The notes below the pieces were generated by a model that was not told the origin of the DNA, did no database searches, and saw only the letters and a list, made by a program, of their open reading frames with translations. The translations under genes were made by a program, and so were the position numbers. Positions 1-6,718 of a stretch of DNA of 11,526 bases are shown here, one piece after another (positions within the stretch are counted from its first letter, which is position 1; every line of letters begins with the position of its first letter). Origin of the DNA: Balneolales bacterium. GTDB taxonomy: Bacteria; Bacteroidota; Rhodothermia; Balneolales; Natronogracilivirgulaceae. The stretch is taken from NCBI GenBank assembly GCA_007116685.1, contig SKIC01000168.1, forward strand, positions 1-11,526, read 5' to 3'.

Positions 1-125
1 AAGAGATTGGAGATTTTCTCGACTTCCATCCGGTGTGCCTCAGGAATCTCAATGGGGTACAGTGACTTTCCGTTTCGTTCTGGATTAATCAGGAATGGCC
101 TTTCATTTACTGGTATTGATTTCAT
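1..125 (-). CDS. Partial CDS, N-terminal 41 residues of an unidentified protein
   Basis: The reverse strand opens with ATG at 125 and stays open to the window edge, giving 41 codons that begin MKSIPVNERPFLINPERNGK and continue with SLYPIEIPEAHRMEVEKISNL. The reading is soluble and charged, with no signal peptide or membrane segment. The spacing of an NP, an R, a PI and a PE in this segment faintly recalls the extreme N-terminus of class I ribonucleotide reductase small subunits, but no iron ligand or radical tyrosine lies within the window, so I leave the product unnamed. It is divergent from the CPBP protease with 45 bp between the two starts, and an inverted repeat fills that gap. A GATAAT hexamer on this strand (153-158) is a possible -10. 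That this is coding rests on the clean start and the protein-like composition. Confidence 0.55.
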   Translation of the reverse strand, partial: MKSIPVNERPFLINPERNGKSLYPIEIPEAHRMEVEKISNL

Positions 126-139
126 AATTCTTTATACTG

Positions 140-169
140 ACAGGAATTTTCAATTATCCCGATTCCTGT
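140..169. promoter_or_regulatory. Inverted repeat between divergent starts, candidate operator
   Basis: ACAGGAAT (140-147) and ATTCCTGT (162-169) are perfect 8-bp inverted arms separated by 14 bp, so the half-site centres are 22 bp apart, about two helical turns. This spacing suits a dimeric regulator. The repeat sits just downstream of a TATACT hexamer (133-138), a possible -10 for the rightward protease gene. Its centre also covers a GATAAT on the minus strand (153-158), a possible -10 for the leftward gene. The right arm ends one base before the protease ATG, so it could instead be an mRNA hairpin at the start codon. The binding protein is unknown and no regulator gene is in the window. 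Confidence 0.35.
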
Positions 170-170
170 A

Positions 171-1061
171 ATGAGCGAATTGCTAAATCCCACAGAACAA
201 GAACCACAAAAAGATCCCTTCAGCCAGAGGATGGGTTGTGGATTTTTCTTTGTATTACTTCTCACAGTGTCAAGTGCGCTCATTGTCTCTCTTTTCTTTT
301 TTGATGTAATCGGTGGCATGATTCCCGCTTTGTTTTTCTTCGCCACTCTTGGCTTATTGCTGGCAGCCATTGCCGGAATGAAGGTGTTCAAAATACCGCC
401 CGAGCCTCTCTTTGGGTCTTTCGGTAAAATTGCTTCGAATTTGAATTATCTCGGGCTAACGATAGTAATCATCTTTTGCTCTATGGGGATATTTCTGGCA
501 AAAATAATCCTGGTGTATCTGATTGCTCCGGATTGGGTTTCTGATTTTGCCAACCGTTCTGATGTCATGGATTTCGACTTTGGAGAAACCATGATGGGTA
601 ATGGGGTATTATTTTTGGCCGTAGTGATTATAGGCCCCATTGCGGAAGAAATACTATTTCGCGGCATTTTATTTACACGTTGGTCTCGGGTATATGGTCC
701 GGCACGTGCGGCTTTTTACTCCTCACTTCTTTTTGGAGTACTTCATGCCAATGCCTTAGGCTTATTTTTTGCCGGCTGGGTTCTGTGCATGGTTTATATG
801 TACACACGAAGTTTATGGGTTCCAATTGCCATGCACATTTTGAATAACCTTTTTGCCGTTTTGTTCTACCACTTCGAATTGTTTGATATGGGGCTGATAG
901 ATGCATCAAATATTTCCGAAAATCTTTTACCTGCGCTAGGCATTGTAGCCATAACACTGTCATTGGTCTTTTTTCTGATACAGCGTTTATCCCCTGCTAG
1001 ACAATACCCTATGCCCTTTGATGCGAATCGATTTGAGAATACCCAACCCGATGGCACATAA
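171..1061 (+). CDS. CPBP family intramembrane glutamic/metal-dependent protease
   Basis: This 296-residue polytopic membrane protein belongs to the CPBP (CAAX protease and bacteriocin-processing, Abi/Rce1-like) family, whose members cleave substrates within the membrane. The family motifs are present in order: E159-E160 and R164 in AEEILFRG, F188xxxH192 in FGVLHAN, and H222xxxN226 in MHILNN. These are the expected catalytic and water- or metal-coordinating residues, so the protein should be active. Hydrophobic segments fall at about residues 22-45, 50-72, 92-118, 144-158, 180-212, 215-235 and 253-272. The first 20 residues are hydrophilic and proline-rich and the last 25 are polar. The ATG at 171 has no Shine-Dalgarno sequence. 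A terminator follows the stop within about 10 bp, so this looks like a single-gene unit. Substrate is not predictable; bacterial members range from prenyl-protein-like processing to bacteriocin immunity. Confidence 0.9.
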   Translation: MSELLNPTEQEPQKDPFSQRMGCGFFFVLLLTVSSALIVSLFFFDVIGGMIPALFFFATLGLLLAAIAGMKVFKIPPEPLFGSFGKIASNLNYLGLTIVIIFCSMGIFLAKIILVYLIAPDWVSDFANRSDVMDFDFGETMMGNGVLFLAVVIIGPIAEEILFRGILFTRWSRVYGPARAAFYSSLLFGVLHANALGLFFAGWVLCMVYMYTRSLWVPIAMHILNNLFAVLFYHFELFDMGLIDASNISENLLPALGIVAITLSLVFFLIQRLSPARQYPMPFDANRFENTQPDGT

Positions 1062-1066
1062 AGCAA

Positions 1067-1089
1067 AAAGCACCCGGGGTGGGTGCTTT
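1067..1089. terminator. Bidirectional intrinsic terminator between convergent genes
   Basis: AAAGCACCC (1067-1075) pairs perfectly with GGGTGCTTT (1081-1089) around a 5-nt loop, a 9-bp GC-rich stem. On the plus strand it is followed by a short T-rich stretch (TTTATT). Read on the minus strand the stem runs into TTTTT, which gives a better U-tract. It lies between the stop of the protease gene (1061) and the stop of the large secreted-protein gene (1137), as expected for a terminator shared by convergent units. Confidence 0.75.
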
Positions 1090-1136
1090 ATTGCTGGGTA
1101 AAAAAGTCGGTACCAGCAGTTATTGCTGTGTTCACC

Positions 1137-4100
1137 TTATTTAATGAGCATCATTTTTTGGGTGAAACTCTGGCCGTCAGCATTCATTCTTACGAAATAA
1201 ACACCGCTGGCTAACCGACTGCCATCAAATTCAACGTGATATCTACCTGATGGTAATTCCTGATTAACGAGAACCTGGACTCTTCTGCCTAATACATCAT
1301 ACACGGTTAGTGTAACGAGGGACTGATTGGCAAGCGTGTAAGGAATCACTGTTATCGGATTAAAAGGATTAGGGTAGTTACCTAAGAGCTCAAACCGCTC
1401 TGCGCCTTCGTATAAGTACTCAAGCGGACCGTAGTTTGTAGTTCTTCCATCATAATCCATTTGTACCAGGCGATAGGCATACGAACCTGCTGCGCTTAGG
1501 TTTTCATCTACGAATTCGTAGCTAAGTTTCTGAGTGGAATTTCCTGCTCCATCCACAAAGCCTACAGTCTCCCAGTGCTTCAAATGATTTTCACTGCTAG
1601 TGTTGTATGTTCTTTCGATGTAGAATCCAAAGTTTTCGTATTCGGTATGCGTAATCCAGCTCAAAGTAACTCTGTGATTATTTGCAGAGAGTGCAAAATC
1701 AGAGAGTTCAACAGGGAGTACTACATTATCAGAAGAATTCACGAATTCTGGTTCAGCAGAAGTGGCTATTTGGAAGTAGTCTCTTTCTTCTTCCTCTTCT
1801 TCCAAAAGGTTATTACCCGAATTCTCAGAGTCTTGCATTATGATTCCGCTATTCAGGATAATACCTGCTGTTCTGGTTATGATAACTTGTACTCTGTCGG
1901 TTTCTTGAATGGCTACGCTACTAGGTACTTTCAATTTCAGGAGATTACCCTCAATGATGATTTCCTGTGGGCGGATATTATTTACCATGATAGCAGACCT
2001 ATCAATATATCCGGGAAGTGTGATAAAAGAAGGAGCCAACATTTTAATAGTTCCTCTCCCTGCTTGTAAAGCACCGAGCTCACCGGTATAGAATGACCAG
2101 AAAATCTCTACAGCTTCCTGCGTTTCTGATCTGAGGATATTAATGTTTACCTGACTAATCTGGGTTTCGAAGGAAGCTGCAACCGTAACTCCTTCAATAA
2201 TTGCCATGACAGGTTGCGTGCTGGTGCTTATGGAGACCGTATAATCAGTGCCGGGCTCACTTGGGTTTCTAAGCAATGGGCAACCTTCCAGAGTTAATTC
2301 TATAGTGCCGGATTCCGGAAGAATATCAACAGGAACCGCAAATGTCATCGTTTTATTGGTTCGATTGATATTGGTTAATTCTGAGATGTCAAATATTTGT
2401 CCTTCTACATTCAGTCGGAACAACGCAAAGTCAAACACTAAGCAATCATACCCAATTGGGATTTGTGTATCCGCTGGTAAATGAACGGTGATTTCATCCT
2501 CATTCTCTAACAGTAATGGGATACTCACTTCAAATCCCAATGTAAATTGCATGGGCTTGTTTACCGTATTGTTAGTCAAGGCAAATGTTGCTTGGTTAAA
2601 TACGGTTACCGGCCCTGCGTAAGCGATATTATAAGGGAAACTCTCAGTAAAGGTTTGCTCAACAGATGTACGAACATTGATTACATATTCGGTTCCCTCT
2701 TCTGCGGGATTAGTAACATCCTCTATGCTTACAATTACTTCGCCGTTATTCAGAATCTGAACACCATCAGGAACCAATATAGTTAGCTGTTTACTATTTA
2801 TGTTCACCTGTGCATTTACGCCATTCACTTTCACATCCTGAACCAAAGCCAGAGAGGTTGTTCCCGGAAAGTTTACTGTTATGGTAGAAGAACCTGCTCG
2901 CAATCGACCATAATCACCAGTATTAAAACGAATACTGTATTTTGCGAGTGTATCAGGTTTCGCATCATCTAACGTTACGGTTGCGCGTGTTACCTGTGAC
3001 GTAGCTGATTCTAGGAAGAATGAAGGCCCCTCAATCCAATCAAAAGCATTCAGACTAAAGGAAACTCTGTATCCTGAGCTCGTCATTGAATTTATAATGC
3101 CCGCATTCTGGCTGATGGAAATCGTAATAATTTCACCACCCTGATAGGTTTCGGGAGCATAAATCGTGATATCGTTCTGGTTTGAGGTGGATGCTACCGT
3201 GGTTTGCATTCCATTTATTTGGATATCATGCTTTTCAAAAAGTGCAGGCACATTGAATGTTTGAGGAAATCTGATAAACATTGCATCAGACTCATTTATG
3301 GTATCGAATGAGCCTAGTTGCACGTTTAACGTAAAGCCAGCCTGAGCATTCACCTGTAATGATGAGATGATGAACTGTGCGATTTGTAAATCAGCAGACT
3401 CCGTCAGGTGCAGATTGTCCACATCCCAGCTGCTTTCAGTGAGCACATCGGTGCTTACGGTAACGGTGAGGTATCTGTCTCCGGTAAACTCTTGCGTTTG
3501 AATGCCAAGTATATTTTCGAAAAGCACAGATACTATTGTAGAACTGTTGTTCATAGAAAACTCATTTCCGATTGTAATTTGAACGGTTTGTCCAACAATC
3601 AGGGCATGAGAAGAAGGGGCTCCATTCACACGAATATTGGAAGGATTTAAACTCGACGGCAGAATAACTTCGCCAGGGAATGTAATCCAAATTTTATTAC
3701 CCGGGGATAATCGTCCTAGTGGTCCAGCATTAAATGTTACTTCATGAGAAACATTTGTAGCTCCTGCGTGATTTGGGGATGCTTTAGCAGTCACATCTCT
3801 TACATCCGAGATATTACCATCAAGCTGATAATTAACGATAGCCGGAACCCTGAAATCACTACTATGAACTTCAATTGGGTGAGCGATATCCGGCAAGGAA
3901 GGATGTCTGAAGTTCATCGCAGAGGCGATTGTAATTTGGAGTACATCACTTAGATCCAAATCAATCTCAGAGTTTAGTTCCAGAACCAGAATATTGGTAT
4001 TCGTTTCGTATGCGACGCTCATCAAGTGTTGATGTACGGAAGTGCCATTTTTGCTAATGCTGATATTGTTGGTAGTAACAGCAGTTGGCGCAATGGTTCC

Positions 4101-5927
4101 GTTAGGGAATCGAATCATAAGTAATTGATCTGTCACCCGCATAGTGAAATTGGTCAGGTTCAAGGTCAATTGATATGGACGATTTACCCGGAGGTCAGAT
4201 ATTGTATAGGATGAAATGGTAAGTGTGTTTGAAATTTCAGATCCACCATTAAATGGCTCCGAAGCCACCGGACGAATTTCAACTGAGGTATCAACATAAA
4301 GTTGATACGTTTCCGTACTTCTCAAGTTGTCTACCCTGTCTATTATGATGGTAATTTTTGACAAATTTTGAATATCCATTCCTGACGGCAAGGTTAGAAC
4401 CATGACATTTTCATTGTAATCGATATCAATTTCCTGCTCTTGCAGATATGTTCCATTCAATCGAATACTCCCGTAATTTCTCAAATCAGCTCGTTTAGGA
4501 AGCTCTAAGCGCACATTTCCTATACCACCGAGTAAGCGACCATACCTACCGGTGTTGAACTCTACAGTCATCTCTTCTGAAAAAACGCCACCTTGATTAT
4601 TTCTGTCGAACCAAACTCGCGGTGTTGAAATTAATGATCTGGCTTTACCCACATAGAAATTATTTGATTCTTTCTGGCTGGTGTAGGCAATTCCACCTTC
4701 CTGGAATGGTTGCATTTTTATAGTATAGCCACCCCATTGATTTGGAGATTGAATTCCGGCCTCCGCTTGGAAAACTATTTCCAGTATTTTTTCCTCTTCA
4801 ATATCTCTATCTGGCACAACACGCAGTGTGCTGTCATTTATAACGGTTACAGAATATGGAGCTTCGGTAAACCCATCATATTTTAGAAATACATTATTTG
4901 TGCTAATTGCTGCTGGCACAGTCATGGATTGCGGAAAGGTAAATTCGTAGTAGTCTTTTTGTGCCTGCATAACTCCAAAAGTACCTGTAAAAAACCGAAT
5001 AGGAATTTGAGCGAAAGCGTTGGCATAATCAGGTACCAGGTTTACGGATGGTGCAGACAATTCACCAATATCATTTATAGTAAATGGAGCAGATTGAATA
5101 GTGTCCGGTTCAGATGTAGTTAAGACACTGTAGGTATATGTACCCGCAGGTGGATTAAGAATTCCTGAACCTTTGTTAACACGTATAGCCAAACAGGTAC
5201 TGTACCGGGCTGTAAATGGCATGATTACGCGTAATACATTATTGTCTAATCCTTCTGCACCTGCTGAAAGTTCATTTACCGTTACACCCGCTATATTTTG
5301 TTTTGGAATGGTAAAACCTTCAGGGAAAATCACATCTATATACTCCCCTAACTTTAATAGTCCACCATCACCGGACATAAAGTTTATATATAAATCAACG
5401 TCTTGCAATGCGGTTGGAGGTAATGGATTTAACAAGACTGAGTGTACTGTACTTTGGCTATTAACCACAGTGACGTCATTATTATCAATACCATCGCCTC
5501 TGGTAGAGGTAACCCCGATAGTGTAAGTACCTTCTGCTCGAGGATTATAAATTCCGGCACTTTGATGAATGGTGATATTTCGTCGCCCTCGTGCTCCGCG
5601 CTGCAAGTTTTCAGGCAATCTCATGCTGACTGATTTTCCACTCACATAAACATCTAATGGATGATAATCGCCGATTAGAATATGTTCTTCGGAAATGGAA
5701 GCCGGCACATGAAAGTCGTTGTGGAATACAATAGTTATGAAATCCTGACTCGCAGTAAATGGCACGCCAGGCTGAATATCTATTGATATTCTGGTAATGT
5801 AATTTGAGAGATTCGGTGAGATTTCAGTGCTTCTCACATTGAGGCCTTGAGTAAAAGCTTGGGTTGTCATCATTAGAATTACAACTAAGGCGGCCAGTAA
5901 TTTGGAATATTTTTTCATGTTACCCAT
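1137..5927 (-). CDS. Large secreted repeat protein with T9SS type A sorting domain
   Basis: The product is 1596 residues from the ATG at 5927. I prefer this start to the upstream in-frame TTG at 5954 because AAAGGAGG lies 5 nt before it and a signal peptide follows directly: MGNMKK, then a hydrophobic run ending near AFTQ at about residue 26. Residues 37-1400 form about ten degenerate repeats of roughly 130 residues. Typical elements are F(N/Y)TGxxGxL, then (I/V)xxxFPxxxxxP, then a short VNG turn, then AGIxNPxxxGxY and VxTSxEP. About residues 1404-1510 form a fibronectin-III-like domain starting LPVELSDF, with WITHTEYENFGFYIER. Residues 1512-1596 are a T9SS type A sorting domain, with NYPNPFNP, VYDVLGRRV, LPSGRYHVEFDGSRLASGVY and a terminal lysine. 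Such tails are recognised by the Por machinery, cleaved, and the cargo is released or anchored. The inferred role is a surface adhesin or structural protein. No enzymatic domain was recognised and no T9SS machinery gene is in the window. Confidence 0.9.
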   Translation of the reverse strand: MGNMKKYSKLLAALVVILMMTTQAFTQGLNVRSTEISPNLSNYITRISIDIQPGVPFTASQDFITIVFHNDFHVPASISEEHILIGDYHPLDVYVSGKSVSMRLPENLQRGARGRRNITIHQSAGIYNPRAEGTYTIGVTSTRGDGIDNNDVTVVNSQSTVHSVLLNPLPPTALQDVDLYINFMSGDGGLLKLGEYIDVIFPEGFTIPKQNIAGVTVNELSAGAEGLDNNVLRVIMPFTARYSTCLAIRVNKGSGILNPPAGTYTYSVLTTSEPDTIQSAPFTINDIGELSAPSVNLVPDYANAFAQIPIRFFTGTFGVMQAQKDYYEFTFPQSMTVPAAISTNNVFLKYDGFTEAPYSVTVINDSTLRVVPDRDIEEEKILEIVFQAEAGIQSPNQWGGYTIKMQPFQEGGIAYTSQKESNNFYVGKARSLISTPRVWFDRNNQGGVFSEEMTVEFNTGRYGRLLGGIGNVRLELPKRADLRNYGSIRLNGTYLQEQEIDIDYNENVMVLTLPSGMDIQNLSKITIIIDRVDNLRSTETYQLYVDTSVEIRPVASEPFNGGSEISNTLTISSYTISDLRVNRPYQLTLNLTNFTMRVTDQLLMIRFPNGTIAPTAVTTNNISISKNGTSVHQHLMSVAYETNTNILVLELNSEIDLDLSDVLQITIASAMNFRHPSLPDIAHPIEVHSSDFRVPAIVNYQLDGNISDVRDVTAKASPNHAGATNVSHEVTFNAGPLGRLSPGNKIWITFPGEVILPSSLNPSNIRVNGAPSSHALIVGQTVQITIGNEFSMNNSSTIVSVLFENILGIQTQEFTGDRYLTVTVSTDVLTESSWDVDNLHLTESADLQIAQFIISSLQVNAQAGFTLNVQLGSFDTINESDAMFIRFPQTFNVPALFEKHDIQINGMQTTVASTSNQNDITIYAPETYQGGEIITISISQNAGIINSMTSSGYRVSFSLNAFDWIEGPSFFLESATSQVTRATVTLDDAKPDTLAKYSIRFNTGDYGRLRAGSSTITVNFPGTTSLALVQDVKVNGVNAQVNINSKQLTILVPDGVQILNNGEVIVSIEDVTNPAEEGTEYVINVRTSVEQTFTESFPYNIAYAGPVTVFNQATFALTNNTVNKPMQFTLGFEVSIPLLLENEDEITVHLPADTQIPIGYDCLVFDFALFRLNVEGQIFDISELTNINRTNKTMTFAVPVDILPESGTIELTLEGCPLLRNPSEPGTDYTVSISTSTQPVMAIIEGVTVAASFETQISQVNINILRSETQEAVEIFWSFYTGELGALQAGRGTIKMLAPSFITLPGYIDRSAIMVNNIRPQEIIIEGNLLKLKVPSSVAIQETDRVQVIITRTAGIILNSGIIMQDSENSGNNLLEEEEEERDYFQIATSAEPEFVNSSDNVVLPVELSDFALSANNHRVTLSWITHTEYENFGFYIERTYNTSSENHLKHWETVGFVDGAGNSTQKLSYEFVDENLSAAGSYAYRLVQMDYDGRTTNYGPLEYLYEGAERFELLGNYPNPFNPITVIPYTLANQSLVTLTVYDVLGRRVQVLVNQELPSGRYHVEFDGSRLASGVYFVRMNADGQSFTQKMMLIK
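1785..1802 (-). repeat. GAA/GAG trinucleotide tract encoding six glutamates
   Basis: Six consecutive GAA/GAG codons (residues 1376-1381 of the large secreted protein) lie in an insertion in the tenth repeat, where other repeats have a short GTxY-like turn. The nearly pure GAA tract could expand or contract by replication slippage in whole codons without breaking the frame. The acidic run may bind calcium or simply be a flexible linker, but there is no direct evidence for either. Confidence 0.6.
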
Positions 5928-5932
5928 GACTT

Positions 5933-5940
5933 CCTCCTTT
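5933..5940 (-). promoter_or_regulatory. Strong Shine-Dalgarno site deciding the start at 5927
   Basis: The minus strand reads AAAGGAGG followed by 5 nt (AAGTC) and ATG. It fixes the start of the secreted-protein gene at 5927. It is the only strong Shine-Dalgarno sequence among the gene starts in the window: the starts at 171, 6170, 6715, 9346, 9597 and 11142 have none at proper spacing. Confidence 0.7.
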
Positions 5941-6101
5941 TCGAAAGTCTGCAATAATGCTCATTTAGATGTACTTTTTTACCTACTTAAGAGTACTTCT
6001 ATGAGATGCGAACGGGTATAAGACAAATGCTCCTTCTTGTGTCCTTTTTATTCTGTGGCATTGTAGGTGTTTGTCCTACGAAACTACTGCCTACTCAATG
6101 G

Positions 6102-6118
6102 GGTTTTCGGGTAAAACC
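6102..6118. other. Short hairpin in the divergent spacer
   Basis: GGTTTT (6102-6107) and AAAACC (6113-6118) form a perfect 6-bp inverted repeat with a CGGGT loop. A second small one lies at 6063-6079 (GTAGG and CCTAC arms, extendable by one G-C pair). They lie in the 242-bp gap between the large secreted-protein gene and the carbonic anhydrase-like gene, upstream of the candidate promoter at 6131. They could be operator sites or chance structures. Neither has a U-tract directly after it, so I do not call them terminators. Confidence 0.25.
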
Positions 6119-6130
6119 GATGATTTTCAC

Positions 6131-6138
6131 TACCTTTG
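6131..6138 (+). promoter_or_regulatory. Candidate Bacteroidota-type -7 element (TAnnTTTG)
   Basis: TACCTTTG matches the Bacteroidota primary sigma -7 consensus TAnnTTTG exactly and is followed by a pyrimidine, as preferred. It would place the transcription start near 6145 and give a leader of about 25 nt before the ATG at 6170. The -33 partner is weak: only TTTTC around 6104-6108, about 22 bp upstream. It would drive the carbonic anhydrase-like gene and the membrane-protein gene behind it. Confidence 0.4.
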
Positions 6139-6169
6139 TTTTTAATCATCATTTATTAGTTTAAGTACC

Positions 6170-6718
6170 ATGATTTACGAATTTCTAGATAAAAAACCCC
6201 ATTTTGACGAAACTAACTTTGTGGCTCCCAGTGCCGATATTATTGGAGACGTACGTTTTGGTCCAGAAGCAAGTGTTTGGTTTAATACCACCATTCGCGG
6301 AGATGTAAACTGGATAGAAATAGGTGCGCGCTCAAATGTGCAGGATAACACCTGTATTCATGTCACAAACCAAACTTCCCCAACAAAAATTGGTGATCAG
6401 GTCACAATCGGTCATTCTGCTATGCTTCATGGTTGTACTATCCATGATCGGGTTTTAATTGGCATTCAGACGGTTGTTTTAGACAATGCTGTAATTGAAT
6501 CAGATTGCATCATCGCTGCCGGTAGTTTGGTAGCACCGGGTAAAGTGATGCCCTCAGGTTGGATGTGCATGGGACGCCCGGCAAAACCGGTTCGTAAATT
6601 AACTGAGGAAGAAATTGCTTCAATTGTTCAGTATTCTGATAATTACGTGCGCTACAGCCGGGCATATCAGCGAAAAGATATGTACGAAACGAATCCATTC
6701 TACACGGATAATAGATGA
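6170..6718 (+). CDS. Gamma-class carbonic anhydrase family protein (YrdA/PaaY-like)
   Basis: This 182-residue protein of left-handed beta-helix type has hexapeptide repeats from about residue 18 to 135. The three histidines expected to bind metal are H64 (in CIHV), H82 (in IGHSAML) and H87 (in LHGC). R43 and D45 of RGD, and Q58-D59, match the conserved structural and active-site residues of the methanogen enzyme Cam. The acidic loop and the proton-shuttle glutamate of Cam are absent (RGD is followed by V46), as in the shorter YrdA/PaaY/CamH-type members, so carbonic anhydrase activity is possible but not assured. The C-terminal GRPAKPVRKLTEEEI and helix are typical of the family. It should be a cytoplasmic trimer reversibly hydrating CO2. 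The ATG has no Shine-Dalgarno sequence. The stop overlaps the next start by ATGA, so the two genes are probably co-transcribed and translationally coupled. Confidence 0.88.
   Translation: MIYEFLDKKPHFDETNFVAPSADIIGDVRFGPEASVWFNTTIRGDVNWIEIGARSNVQDNTCIHVTNQTSPTKIGDQVTIGHSAMLHGCTIHDRVLIGIQTVVLDNAVIESDCIIAAGSLVAPGKVMPSGWMCMGRPAKPVRKLTEEEIASIVQYSDNYVRYSRAYQRKDMYETNPFYTDNR

Noticed and set aside
673..963. Minus-strand 96-codon open frame opposite the CPBP protease
   Set aside because: It overlaps the motif-bearing part of the protease gene and has no protein-like features, so it is an antisense shadow.
171..1061. Bacteriocin-immunity or phage-defence (Abi) role for the CPBP protease
   Set aside because: No bacteriocin, toxin or defence gene lies nearby, so the context gives no support beyond the family name.
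1575..2069. 164-codon open frame on the plus strand inside the large secreted-protein gene
   Set aside because: It is antisense to a clearly coding frame (T9SS cargo C-terminal region), has no recognisable domain and irregular composition, so it is a shadow.
5971..5998. Two copies of GTACTT 22 bp apart upstream of the large secreted-protein gene
   Set aside because: Six-base direct repeats in A/T-rich DNA are expected by chance, and no promoter hexamers are suitably placed around them.
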